A stretch of 36,962 bases of DNA, from the IMG/VR virus record IMGVR_UViG_3300013131_002818, positions 1-36,962 of that record; one strand, given 5' to 3'. This document shows positions 16,477-24,718 of this stretch, piece by piece. The translations under genes were made by a program, and so were the position numbers. Position 1 is the stretch's first letter; each line of letters begins with the position of its first letter. The DNA is from a virus. The notes beneath the pieces are model-generated. The model ran no database searches and was not told the origin of the DNA. It saw only the letters and a list, made by a program, of their open reading frames with translations.

Positions 16477-16582
16477 GGCAGCGCAGTTGGTCGGGACAAC
16501 GCTAATAAGAAGGGCTCGCTACTCGTTACAATTCTTATTAGGCTACGCCAAGGAATAGGAGTTCGAATCTCCCGTTGCCACT
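16477..16582 (+). tRNA. tRNA-like element with abnormally long anticodon arm
   Basis: Cloverleaf-like: acceptor 16477-16483 pairs with 16573-16579 (7 bp, one G-T); a D-like hairpin GTTG/CAAC at 16486-16489/16497-16500; a T-arm with loop TTCGAAT (16562-16568) on a 4-bp stem plus an A-C mismatch. Where the anticodon arm belongs is a perfect 10-bp stem (16502-16511 with 16532-16541) with a 20-base loop, and GGC-TAC-GCC (16541-16549) could be a short variable arm. No normal 7-base anticodon loop exists and CCA is not encoded. It may carry an intron-like insertion, be a degenerate tRNA, or be a tRNA mimic. It fills the 123-base gap between genes. Confidence 0.5.
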
Positions 16583-16594
16583 TATGAGGTGAAT

Positions 16595-17179
16595 ATGGCA
16601 TTAGAAGGATACTTTGTAGAACCGATTAGTTTTTCCGAGACCGTCCGCAACTTCTTACACCGATGGCATTACGCAGATTATCATAATGTCCAACATAAAG
16701 AAGTGTTTGGATTGTTTCGTGAAGGTACATTCCTACCAGAATTGGTGGGTGTTTGTGTTTATACCCGTCCAGCAGGTGCTGCAGCTGCACAAAAGTATTA
16801 TCCAGATGACCCTGATAAATGTTTAGAACTTCGTAGATTGTGTTTGATTGATGATACCCCAAAGAACGCAGAAAGCTTCTTCGTTAGTAGAACATTAAAG
16901 TGGTTAAAGAAAAATACCGATTGGAAGTATGTGGTCAGTTATGCCGACGAAGCACAAGGACACAAAGGAACTATCTACAGAGCAGCAAACTTTAAGTATG
17001 AAGGAATGACGGGAGTGGGTACAACATTATTGGTTGATGGTAAATCATTCCACGTGAGAACCCTGACGATGTTAGATAGACCCTATGGAGTTGAAATCAA
17101 TAATCGGTATAAGCGTGGTGACCCTGGGGTACAAATCATAAAGACCAAAGCAAAACACATCTATACCTACGCATTATGA
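16595..17179 (+). CDS. Mom-like DNA-modification acyltransferase (GNAT fold), copy 1
   Basis: A 194-residue protein with the core pattern of phage Mu Mom family proteins: ELRRLCLIDDTPKNAESFF (78-96), LKWLKKN (101-107) and SYADEAQGHKGTIYRAANF (115-133). Mom of Mu converts adenines to a carbamoylmethyl form that blocks restriction enzymes. Mom is predicted to have a GNAT fold. A paralogue at 24699 shares the LxRLxxxD and SYAD....GxIYRAxN blocks. ATG 16595 follows GAGGTG; an in-frame GTG at 16589 is an alternative. It begins 13 bases after the tRNA-like element. Inference: it protects phage DNA; a different GNAT-type substrate remains possible. Confidence 0.75.
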   Translation: MALEGYFVEPISFSETVRNFLHRWHYADYHNVQHKEVFGLFREGTFLPELVGVCVYTRPAGAAAAQKYYPDDPDKCLELRRLCLIDDTPKNAESFFVSRTLKWLKKNTDWKYVVSYADEAQGHKGTIYRAANFKYEGMTGVGTTLLVDGKSFHVRTLTMLDRPYGVEINNRYKRGDPGVQIIKTKAKHIYTYAL

Positions 17180-17550
17180 CCGACGATACGGATAAAAATC
17201 CAAACGCACTGACCTATGGTATCAGTCCCAGCGCTCCTGCATCTATCAAACCTGTAGATATCGAAAGTTGGAAAGCGGTGGTGTCTCCAACATTTAAACA
17301 TTATTTTACAGAACGATATAACGAGTTGGTTAAAGAATACGAAAAGCTGGTCAGAGATTATAATGTAAATCAACTTTTATACGAAAGTTCTCTTGGTTTT
17401 AAGCCGATTATCGGGCAAACTTATTACTTATATAAGAAGGACAACGGCACGGCATTTATTTCACTGATTAGTCCAGAAGAAACGTTCTGGGGTGGATATG
17501 TTGGAGCATTCAAATTTAATGCGCAATACGCATGGGAAGAGGTTTTATGA
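17176..17550 (+). CDS. DUF2452-like protein
   Basis: A 124-residue protein matching the DUF2452 pattern as I recall it: NPNALTYGISPSAPASIKPVDI near the N-terminus, a helical KHYFTERYNELVKEYEKLV segment, FKPIIGQTYYLYKK and a final FISLISPEETFWGGYVGAFK. The family is widespread in bacteria and phages and has no known function. It overlaps the Mom-like gene by 4 bases and the next gene by 4, so it is co-translated with both. Confidence 0.8.
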   Translation: MTDDTDKNPNALTYGISPSAPASIKPVDIESWKAVVSPTFKHYFTERYNELVKEYEKLVRDYNVNQLLYESSLGFKPIIGQTYYLYKKDNGTAFISLISPEETFWGGYVGAFKFNAQYAWEEVL

Positions 17551-18404
17551 CGATAGATTATAGCAGAATTATCAACGCACAAACAGATGGATACGATATC
17601 CAGGCATATCAGCAAATCAAGGCTGAAAAAGGATTCGTCAAGAAACAGTTTCCATTCAAGAAAATGGCTGGTATGTATGTGCATACGTGGAAGAGTACCG
17701 AAGAAATGGGTGCCCCATTTAATGATAATGATATACAACTACGTAGAGTAGAACAGGAAGCGGAAAGGGCTGTACCTGTAATATGGAATACTATCAAATC
17801 ATTAGTTGATGTGTATATGCCGATTCATCTTGATACAGACGGTAACGAATATTCTTGCCAACATGCATCAAGAGAATATCCAAATTCGTGGATTGTAATG
17901 GCACCTCTATGTGATGACCCTGTTATCACGGTTCGTAATATGTATCACGAAATGATACACTGGAAATTCACCGCACTTGGATTTGGTAAAGGTGTAAGTC
18001 CAGAAGTATTTGATATGTTACATACAACAGATGAGTTTGTATTAAATCCTGTATCGGAACTTCACCATTCTATTGTGAATAGTTATCCAGACACCGCACA
18101 ACCATCGGTTGGTGGCAAACCAACAGGCCGTCCTATCAGTGCTTCCCTCCACGCATTAGGGTCATTCTTGGGTGAAGCAGAAGTCGCTATGAAGTTCGTA
18201 CAATACAATCCACAGAAGTATTATAGTTGGTTAGGATATGCAAAGAAATGGGGTGACCGTTTGGACGAATCACTTGAAGCGATAATGATGGGAACCAAAA
18301 CTACTGCAAAGGGTGCACAACTTCTCCTTGGACTATATCGTTGGACTAAAGATTACCAAGAAGAATACAACGATACATTGAAAACATTATCAAAATTGAT
18401 GTAA
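17547..18404 (+). CDS. HExxH-motif protein: zinc metallopeptidase or HExxH-type hydroxylase
   Basis: A 285-residue protein with HEMIH at 134-138 inside NMYHEMIHWKFTALG, a classic metal-binding HExxH helix. Downstream lie ELHHSIVNSY (171-180) and GRPISASLHALGSFLGEAE (194-212). The order HExxH, then RP.....LHAL is reminiscent of the aKG-HExxH-type peptide beta-hydroxylase group associated with RiPP pathways, where a later His and Arg complete the site; equally it may be a zinc peptidase. No signal peptide is seen, so it acts in the cytoplasm. ATG 17547 follows GAAGAGG, in preference to the upstream ATG at 17532. Confidence 0.65.
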   Translation: MTIDYSRIINAQTDGYDIQAYQQIKAEKGFVKKQFPFKKMAGMYVHTWKSTEEMGAPFNDNDIQLRRVEQEAERAVPVIWNTIKSLVDVYMPIHLDTDGNEYSCQHASREYPNSWIVMAPLCDDPVITVRNMYHEMIHWKFTALGFGKGVSPEVFDMLHTTDEFVLNPVSELHHSIVNSYPDTAQPSVGGKPTGRPISASLHALGSFLGEAEVAMKFVQYNPQKYYSWLGYAKKWGDRLDESLEAIMMGTKTTAKGAQLLLGLYRWTKDYQEEYNDTLKTLSKLM

Positions 18405-19009
18405 TGCATTCACTAACCGCATCACTTCCACAACATTTGTATGGTAAAGTCCATCGTGAATTTATTACGAATGGATTGGATACTGGTATGGAAAATTGTA
18501 TAATTCATGCGGTATCCGTCAGACCAGCACAAGCACTGACCTTTTCTGTATTATTGGAAAATGGGGCACAATATCGTGGAGTTCCTATTCACGGATTGAT
18601 AATCGGACAAGATCCTAATAAAGCAACACCACCGATGCAAGATTTACATTCTCATCAAGTCTGGGGATGTTTTGGTACAGAATTTAGTATTGTGGATATG
18701 ACGTTTTCTAAGGGAGTGAGTGCAGAATGGATAGATTCGTCTGGTAAAAAATTTACGGGTCGTGGATTGGGATGGGCTATAGAATTTCACGATGATGGAT
18801 ATTCTAACGCACCACAACAAGACAAAAGTTTTAATATGTTGGTATCCCCAGAAGGATATCTAGCAGCGATGCCAAACAACAGAGTTCGTTGGTGGGAAAA
18901 TTCCTTTACAAATTGGCAATTACCAATTAGATTAAAGGTCAACCACAAAGTATATTATGTAGAAAAGATGGGAAATAATCCAGAAGAAACCGCCTTTGTA
19001 AAGGAGTGA
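18404..19009 (+). CDS. Conserved-looking phage protein of unknown function
   Basis: A 201-residue protein, start ATG 18404 sharing one base with the upstream stop. It looks like a single beta-rich domain: an early NCIIHAVSVRPAQALTFSVLL, a central GVPIHGLIIGQDPN and DLHSHQVWGCFG, then WAIEFHDDGYSNAPQ and a last RVRWWENSF. Several His and Asp residues could bind metal but no known catalytic signature is formed. It lies between the HExxH protein and two further accessory genes. Confidence 0.75.
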   Translation: MHSLTASLPQHLYGKVHREFITNGLDTGMENCIIHAVSVRPAQALTFSVLLENGAQYRGVPIHGLIIGQDPNKATPPMQDLHSHQVWGCFGTEFSIVDMTFSKGVSAEWIDSSGKKFTGRGLGWAIEFHDDGYSNAPQQDKSFNMLVSPEGYLAAMPNNRVRWWENSFTNWQLPIRLKVNHKVYYVEKMGNNPEETAFVKE

Positions 19010-19012
19010 TAT

Positions 19013-19372
19013 ATGGGAATGTTCGATTATATAAAATGCGAAGTCCAACTCCCAGGATATTCATATATTACTGATGAAGAGTTCCAAACGAAGTTTTTTG
19101 AAAGCACGATGGAAAATTATGTAATTACTGCAAATCACCAAATTTATCGTGAAGTATGGGATTATGAGTGGGTTGAAAATCCTAGTAGTTTTCTTGGTGG
19201 GTATTCCAATAAAGTAGAAGGTAGTTATCGCCGTGAGTACTTGACAGACTTGCATGGGGACATTATATTCTATAATGATAAGAAAATAGACGGAAAACGA
19301 TACGATTACTTTGCAAGATTCACCGAAGGTACATTGACGAGAATATGGAGTAAGGAGTGGGATAGATGGTAG
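19013..19372 (+). CDS. Conserved-looking phage protein (MGMFDYIKCE type), unknown function
   Basis: A 119-residue protein starting MGMFDYIKCEVQLPGY, an opening I associate with a group of uncharacterised phage and bacterial proteins. The rest is rich in Tyr, Trp and acidic residues (IYREVWDYEWVENP, RYDYFARFTEGTLTRIW), suggesting a small beta fold. AAGGAG precedes the ATG. Its end overlaps the next gene by 7 bases. No function is known to me. Confidence 0.75.
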   Translation: MGMFDYIKCEVQLPGYSYITDEEFQTKFFESTMENYVITANHQIYREVWDYEWVENPSSFLGGYSNKVEGSYRREYLTDLHGDIIFYNDKKIDGKRYDYFARFTEGTLTRIWSKEWDRW

Positions 19373-20037
19373 TTCTTGATGAGGTTTTTGAAAAGATAGC
19401 AGAAGATAAAGAACGTGCGTTTGTAATGACCAACTCATGCACACCAGAAAAAATCCTTACATGGAATGATGTAGAACAATACTTAAATGATAATATACAT
19501 AATTCCGATATAACAACTATTGGTGAGGATTACCAAAAGAAGAACACGTATAAAAGTACAGAAACAAGTTCTACACCTACGTCAACGATATTTTCTGAAA
19601 TAAATTCTGGATATTCGTTTGTATTGTCTTATATGGAACGATATACAAAGGGACTGTACTATGCATCAAATATATTCTCGTTGATACAAAACAAATACGT
19701 CACCACCAATATCTATGGTGGGATTAGTAATACTTCAAAGTCATTCAGAACACACGCAGACCCTCAATCCGTTTTAATACTACAACTTGACGGAGAATCT
19801 GAATGGACTATATTTGGTGAGAAGTGGAATGGAAATCCAAATGAAGTGGTGTGTATGAATGACAGTATATTAACTGTTGATTTTCAATACACTTTACAAC
19901 CTGGTGATGTGTTGTATATTCCATACAAACGATATCACAAATGTATTCCACGAAGTAAAAGATTGTCAGCAAGTGTAAGTGCAGATTATAAGTCGGAACG
20001 TCCAAGTAATTATGGTGATTGGTGTAAATTTAATTAA
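19366..20037 (+). CDS. JmjC/cupin-like 2OG-Fe(II) oxygenase
   Basis: A 223-residue protein whose C-terminal half is a cupin/JmjC barrel: SFRTHADPQSVLILQLDGE carries H-x-D at about 147-149, and LQPGDVLYIPYKRYHKCIP supplies the distal His, followed by SASVSADY. HxD...H is the facial triad of 2OG-dependent hydroxylases related to ribosomal oxygenases and small JmjC proteins. The first 100 residues are polar. Substrate unknown; a protein side chain or modified base are both possible. The gene is visibly more AT-rich than the clamp gene after it. AAGGAG lies before the ATG. Confidence 0.7.
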   Translation: MVVLDEVFEKIAEDKERAFVMTNSCTPEKILTWNDVEQYLNDNIHNSDITTIGEDYQKKNTYKSTETSSTPTSTIFSEINSGYSFVLSYMERYTKGLYYASNIFSLIQNKYVTTNIYGGISNTSKSFRTHADPQSVLILQLDGESEWTIFGEKWNGNPNEVVCMNDSILTVDFQYTLQPGDVLYIPYKRYHKCIPRSKRLSASVSADYKSERPSNYGDWCKFN

Positions 20038-20057
20038 ACAACAGAGGTTAAACGGTT

Positions 20058-20777
20058 ATGGAAAAGTCAAAGTTAGAAAAGTTTATTGCCAAGTATAATC
20101 TTGGTGGCTCGTGTGAGAGTGTGCTGTGGAAGTCAGACGGCACCGATATCACCGTAAAGTGCATCTCCGATGACAAGAATGTTCTTGGTGTCGTGACGGT
20201 CAAGGATGCAAAGTTGGATGAGGGTGATTATGGTATTTTCGATACCAAGCAACTCTCGTCAATGTTGTCAGTTCTTGGTGAAGGTATCAAAATTACGACC
20301 AAGAAGAATAACGGTAAGGTTTCAGCTATCCATCTTACCGATGATAATGCAAAGGTTGATTATGTATTGGCTGATAGTGCAGTCATCCCCGCTGCTCCAG
20401 ACCTGAAGCAGCTCCCATCATTTGATATTGAGATTAAGCTTGACCAGAAGGTAATGAATACCTTTCTGAAAGCTAAGGGTGCGCTGTCTGATGTCGAAAC
20501 CTTCACCGTATTGAGTGATGGTTCATCCGCACAGATTGTGCTTGGATATTCTGATATGAATACCAATCGTATCACTATGGATGTGGAAACCACAAAGAAC
20601 GCCAAAGTCAATCCTATCAACTTTTCAGCACGATACCTAAAGGAAATCATCTCTGCTAATCGTGAAGCTGCGAGTGGTGTGTTAAAGGTCAGTGCAAAGG
20701 GACTGGCATATGTTAAGTTCGGTGTGACGGAATATAACACCGATTATTATCTCGTCCAAATCCAGACCGCTTCCTAA
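20058..20777 (+). CDS. 45: Sliding clamp (gp45-like)
   Basis: A 239-residue processivity clamp, close to T4 gp45 (228). It begins with a helix, MEKSKLEKFIAKYNLGG, then alternating strands, YGIFDTKQLSSMLSVLGEGIKI typical of clamp domain 1, a linker (PAAPDLKQLPSFD) and a second domain with NFSARYLKEIISANREA and GLAYVKFG near the end, the canonical clamp C-terminal strand pattern. It ties polymerase and other partners to DNA and, in T4, activates late transcription. The next gene starts at its TAATG stop. Confidence 0.92.
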   Translation: MEKSKLEKFIAKYNLGGSCESVLWKSDGTDITVKCISDDKNVLGVVTVKDAKLDEGDYGIFDTKQLSSMLSVLGEGIKITTKKNNGKVSAIHLTDDNAKVDYVLADSAVIPAAPDLKQLPSFDIEIKLDQKVMNTFLKAKGALSDVETFTVLSDGSSAQIVLGYSDMNTNRITMDVETTKNAKVNPINFSARYLKEIISANREAASGVLKVSAKGLAYVKFGVTEYNTDYYLVQIQTAS

Positions 20778-22210
20778 TGTCATTCTTTGAGTTTAACGAT
20801 ACTCCACAACAAGCAACACCGAAAGCCCCTTCTGCGAAGAAACCGCCGAAGGGTGGTGTTGTCTTAAATACCTCTGCCACCGATTTCTTTAGTGGTGAGG
20901 GGGCATCGTTTGACTTTGATACAGAGAAGGTCAAGTTCAAGGAACACATGGATTTCTTGAAGAACCAGTCTGTACAAGAAAACACTTTGTATAAAAAGTG
21001 GAAAGAATTAACTGGTGATTTCAATAACACCCGTGATATTCAATTGGCACAGATTGTAGAAGCCAAGATTTGGAAACCTACGGATATTACTGATAAGAAC
21101 TTGACTATTAAAGAAATCAATGAGTTAAATCCAGAAGTCGTTATTGTAGAACCTGATGACCCAACCTTCACGGATTGGAAGTATCTTCGTGTAATGTGTT
21201 CTACCTTTGAGTTCACAGCAAATCCAGGCCGATTGGTTCGTGTCCTCATTCGTGATAAGAATACGGGTAAGTATCTTGGCGTCTGTGCCGTTGGGTCTGA
21301 TGTCGCCTCTGTAGGTGTTCGTGATAAATGGGTAGGATGGACAAAAGAAAATAAATTTGAGGACGGATTACTTAACTCCACAGCAATTGGAACGACGATT
21401 GTTCCTACACAACCATTTGGATATAACTTCTTGGGTGGGAAGTTGGTTGCATCATTATTGGCCACGAGTAAAGTTCGTGACCATTGGAAAGAAAAGTTTG
21501 GTAATACGCTGGTGGGTATGACTACAACTTCACTTTATGGTTCTCACAGCATGTATCAGCGTATACCGTTCTGGAAGGAGCTTGGGGTCACTGCTGGAAA
21601 GATTGCATTGAAACCAAATGATGATGTGTTTAGTGAATGGGCAAACTATCTAAAAGTTAATTATTCAGAAGGATTTGACAAGGCAACTATTCCATATGTG
21701 GCAGACATTACCCAAGAAGGTGAAGAGTGGATATGTGCAGATGAGTTTGTTCGTATCACCGCACCAACAAAGGAAGAATTAATCAATAGGTTAGAAAGTG
21801 ATAATTACTCTGTGCATTCTACTGGTAAAGTCTACGATAAGAAATCACGACACAAGTTTCCACCAACAGGTCCAAAGCAACAAACGATGTTATTGTTGTT
21901 TAAGATATTAGGGATTAAATCAAGTGATTATGAACACGGTTTCCAACGTGGTGTATACTTCGCACCATTTTATGAAAATACCCGTGAATATCTTCGTAAG
22001 GAAATCACCGATGATAAGTTAGTCCTGTCAAGCCGATTGACAAACGATGTCGAGAGCGTTATGTTATGGTGGAGAGAGAAAGCCATCAAACGATACACTA
22101 ATTTATATGATAATAATAGATTAAATGATGAAACACTTTATTATCGTAAGATGGTGCAAATGACTTGGGATGAAGCTAAGAACACTTACTTGGGTGAGGT
22201 TGGACGATGA
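20777..22210 (+). CDS. DUF4338 (Druantia DruA)-like protein
   Basis: A 477-residue protein with a low-complexity N-terminus (Pro/Lys/Ala to about 45), a helical part to about 110, and then the DUF4338-like core: YLGVCAVGSDVASVGVRDKW (167-185), VGWT, TTIVPTQPFGYNFLGGKLVA (206-225) and a TTTSLYGSHSMY segment (249-260). In bacteria this domain is DruA of the Druantia defence system and appears GNAT-related. The 200-residue C-terminus is unique to my eye (KSRHKFPPTGPKQ, GFQRGVYFAPFYENTREYLR). It lies between clamp (overlap 1 base) and clamp loader (overlap 4), so is co-translated with the replisome. Role unknown. Confidence 0.6.
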   Translation: MSFFEFNDTPQQATPKAPSAKKPPKGGVVLNTSATDFFSGEGASFDFDTEKVKFKEHMDFLKNQSVQENTLYKKWKELTGDFNNTRDIQLAQIVEAKIWKPTDITDKNLTIKEINELNPEVVIVEPDDPTFTDWKYLRVMCSTFEFTANPGRLVRVLIRDKNTGKYLGVCAVGSDVASVGVRDKWVGWTKENKFEDGLLNSTAIGTTIVPTQPFGYNFLGGKLVASLLATSKVRDHWKEKFGNTLVGMTTTSLYGSHSMYQRIPFWKELGVTAGKIALKPNDDVFSEWANYLKVNYSEGFDKATIPYVADITQEGEEWICADEFVRITAPTKEELINRLESDNYSVHSTGKVYDKKSRHKFPPTGPKQQTMLLLFKILGIKSSDYEHGFQRGVYFAPFYENTREYLRKEITDDKLVLSSRLTNDVESVMLWWREKAIKRYTNLYDNNRLNDETLYYRKMVQMTWDEAKNTYLGEVGR

Positions 22211-23121
22211 GTGATAATAGCCTGTGGGTGGAAAAATATCGCCCTGAGACATTAGAAAACTATATTGGTAATGATAATCTCAAAATCAAGCTGGAACAGT
22301 TTATTAAGAACCAAGATATTCCACATCTATTATTCTGTGGAACGGCTGGAACTGGTAAGACCACAGCTGCGAAGATTTTGATTAAGAATATTGAGTGCGA
22401 TTATCTGTTCATCAACGCCTCCGATGAAAACTCGGTCGATACCATTAGAAATAAGATTAAGAACTTTGCAGCAACAATGAGTTTTAAGCCGATGAAGATT
22501 ATTGTGCTCGACGAGGCGGATTTTATTACTCCACAGGCCCAAGCAGCACTCCGTAATCTAATGGAGGTGTTCAGTAAGAATACCCGTTTCATCTTGACTT
22601 GTAATTATGTGGAACGTATTATTGACCCACTCATTAGTCGGTCACAAGTCTTTAAGTTGACCCCACCTTCCAAGAAAGAAGTGGCGGTGCATGTAATGAA
22701 GATTCTGGATACGGAGGGTGTATCATACGAGAAGGGAACCCTCGCAGCGTTGGTCACTTCCTATTACCCAGATATCCGCAGAATATTAAACAACTCACAA
22801 CTCCAGACTACGGGTGGTAAGTTAGAACTGAACGTGGATGAGATTATCGCGGGAGATTACAAGTTACAAGTCTTGGACGCTCTCGCAAGTAATCTTCCAC
22901 TAAAGGATAAGGTCAACTCAGTGAGACAGATTGTAGCAGATAGTAACGTAAAGGATTTCACAGAGTTGTATAGGTTATTGTTTGATAAGGTGCAGGACTA
23001 TGCACCGACTAAAGTTCCACAAGGTATTTTAGCAATTGCAGAAGGGCAGTATCGTGATAGTTTTGTAGTAGATAAGGAAATTAACTTTGTAGCAACACTT
23101 TATAACATTTTGAATAGTTGA
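22207..23121 (+). CDS. 44: Clamp loader ATPase subunit (gp44-like)
   Basis: AAA+ subunit of the clamp loader, 304 residues (T4 gp44 is 319). Walker A is GTAGTGKT (45-52), Walker B IIVLDEAD (98-105), sensor 1 ILTCNY, and the arginine-finger SRC motif appears as SRSQ in DPLISRSQVF, lacking the usual Cys. The start MSDNSLWVEKYRPETLENYIG is the standard N-terminal signature. It works with gp62, found about 3 kb downstream at 26235, to open gp45. Confidence 0.96.
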   Translation: MSDNSLWVEKYRPETLENYIGNDNLKIKLEQFIKNQDIPHLLFCGTAGTGKTTAAKILIKNIECDYLFINASDENSVDTIRNKIKNFAATMSFKPMKIIVLDEADFITPQAQAALRNLMEVFSKNTRFILTCNYVERIIDPLISRSQVFKLTPPSKKEVAVHVMKILDTEGVSYEKGTLAALVTSYYPDIRRILNNSQLQTTGGKLELNVDEIIAGDYKLQVLDALASNLPLKDKVNSVRQIVADSNVKDFTELYRLLFDKVQDYAPTKVPQGILAIAEGQYRDSFVVDKEINFVATLYNILNS

Positions 23122-23128
23122 GGAAGTT

Positions 23129-23440
23129 ATGGCACGAGATAAGTTTGGTGGTCCCCCTCCGATGGCTCCGCAGATGAATGTTGATTTGTCTAAGGCGGAT
23201 GATGTAATCTGTGAGCGGTGTGGGAACTACACATTCCAGCAGGTAATGTTGATGAAGCGGATGTCTGCCCTCATTTCTCCAACAGGCAAGGAAGCTATCG
23301 TTCCTATTCCAACCTTTGCATGTAATGCATGCGGTCATATCAACAAGCAATTCCTTCCAGTAATTCCAAAGGGGATGCAGGAAGAAGAGACTGTCCGTGA
23401 AGAGGAACCGAAGAAGCCCACCTTAATTTTGGAGAAGTAA
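23129..23440 (+). CDS. Zinc-ribbon protein of unknown function
   Basis: A 103-residue protein with two CxxC knuckles, CERCGN (about 28-33) and CNACGH (about 64-69), forming a probable four-cysteine zinc ribbon, followed by an acidic and Pro-rich tail (EEETVREEEPKKP). The N-terminus is Pro/Met-rich. It could be a nucleic-acid or RNA-polymerase binding adaptor; position between gp44 and ClpP does not decide. GAGGAAG precedes the ATG. Confidence 0.8.
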   Translation: MARDKFGGPPPMAPQMNVDLSKADDVICERCGNYTFQQVMLMKRMSALISPTGKEAIVPIPTFACNACGHINKQFLPVIPKGMQEEETVREEEPKKPTLILEK

Positions 23441-23441
23441 T

Positions 23442-24011
23442 ATGGCAAACGCACCATCGCCGATGATGCCACCCGCCACTACCAGTATGCGTGATGCTGG
23501 TATTTATTACCTTTGTGATGAATTCAACACGAATGTCGCCAAGGATGTTGTGTCGTGGATTATAGAGGCAAATCTAAACAAGACAAAGAAGTATGACCAT
23601 CTAACCCTAATGATTACCAGTTATGGTGGGGACTTGTCGGCAGCGTTCTCAATCATCGATGTAATGCGTGGAAGTAAGATTCCCGTACATACTGTAGGAT
23701 TGGGTTGTATCGCATCAGCAGGATTATTGACTTTTATCTCTGGTGCAAAGAAGAATCGGGTCATCACACCCAACACCAGTATTTTGTCTCACCAATGGTC
23801 GTGGGGCCAGGTTGGTAAGGAACACGAACTTATCGCTACGATGCGTGAGTTTGAATTAACCACCATTCGTATGATTAATCATTATAAGAAGTGTACGGGA
23901 TTGTCTGATAAGATGATTCGTCAACGACTTCTTCCTCCGCAGGATGTATGGCTCTCACCACAGGAAGCATTAAAGTATAAGCTATGTGATGCGGTGAAGG
24001 ATATTAGATAA
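23442..24011 (+). CDS. clpP: ClpP-like serine protease
   Basis: A 189-residue protein of the ClpP fold with catalytic S92 in GLGCIASAGLL, H117 in ILSHQWSWG and probable D168 in PPQDVWLSPQEAL. Also typical are ITSYGGDLSAAFSIIDVM (59-76) for the oxyanion-hole region and KYKLCDAV at the end. Size fits the ClpP barrel subunit (about 195-207). No Clp ATPase is encoded in the window, so it may join host ClpX/ClpA, compete with host ClpP or act alone. It shares one base with the following sulfotransferase-like gene. Confidence 0.9.
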   Translation: MANAPSPMMPPATTSMRDAGIYYLCDEFNTNVAKDVVSWIIEANLNKTKKYDHLTLMITSYGGDLSAAFSIIDVMRGSKIPVHTVGLGCIASAGLLTFISGAKKNRVITPNTSILSHQWSWGQVGKEHELIATMREFELTTIRMINHYKKCTGLSDKMIRQRLLPPQDVWLSPQEALKYKLCDAVKDIR

Positions 24012-24718
24012 TGAAAGTGTGTGTGTTTTCTTCACCACGAACTCGCTCTATGTTGATACCAAATTTATTAGAACGATATTTAGGATTAACAAACTATAGA
24101 GAAACATTTGCATATCCTAAACGTGTCTATGAAGTTGATTATCACCGTTTGATGAGGTTGGTTGATAATGACAACTACGTGGTGAAGATTACGCCATCGT
24201 CTTTTCATCACGGAACATTTTTGAGACCTGATATTTTTCCGTGGTTGGCCTTTGATAAGATTATAATATTAAATCGTAAAAATATAGTAGAACAAGTTGC
24301 GAGTTGGTTGGTTCTGTCGTATGCACAAACAATAGACCCAAATAATATTTTATATAGCATAGTAGAAGCATTAAAAGATGTGAAGAAAATACGAGCTCCT
24401 AGCAGTTTATTACGATATTCTTTACGATGTATAAATGAGTTTTACCAGATAAACGAACTTATACAAAAGCAAGGAGTTCCTATACTTACCTTGACATATG
24501 AAGATTTTGATGTAAATTATATATCTACACTTGGTAATTTTTTTGGAGTAAAATTTACACAAGAACACATAGATAGTGTGAATGTAAACTTTACTGGTGT
24601 AAACTACGATGAATATATTAGATATAAGCAGTTAGACTTACGTTGTAGAAGTATAATAGAAGAAGATAAACTGACCCACCTACAGGAACAGATAGACCTT
24701 GGAAACATCATTTGTTAA
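24011..24718 (+). CDS. Sulfotransferase-like protein, copy 1
   Basis: A 235-residue P-loop-like protein beginning MKVCVFSSPRTRSMLIPNLL; the SSPRTRS loop resembles the 5'-phosphosulfate-binding motif of PAPS-dependent sulfotransferases. FDKIIILNRKNIVEQVASW (81-99) places R89 and S98 as the 3'-phosphate-binding pair, and TYEDF later fits the family. It is clearly paralogous to the gene at 25523: PRT.S at 9-13, FPW at 76-78 and V.EQV.SWL.LS.AQ at 93-106 occur at the same positions in both. Substrate unknown. The gene is AT-rich relative to clpP and gp44, suggesting separate acquisition. Other P-loop folds are possible. Confidence 0.6.
   Translation: MKVCVFSSPRTRSMLIPNLLERYLGLTNYRETFAYPKRVYEVDYHRLMRLVDNDNYVVKITPSSFHHGTFLRPDIFPWLAFDKIIILNRKNIVEQVASWLVLSYAQTIDPNNILYSIVEALKDVKKIRAPSSLLRYSLRCINEFYQINELIQKQGVPILTLTYEDFDVNYISTLGNFFGVKFTQEHIDSVNVNFTGVNYDEYIRYKQLDLRCRSIIEEDKLTHLQEQIDLGNIIC

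Noticed and set aside
16477-16582. tRNA-like element as tRNA(Sec) partner for SelA
   Set aside because: It has no UCA in any plausible anticodon loop, no 8-bp acceptor stem and no 6-bp D stem, so it does not resemble bacterial tRNA(Sec).
20777-22210. Complete Druantia defence system
   Set aside because: Only a DUF4338-like gene is present; no large DruE helicase or other dru genes are in the window.
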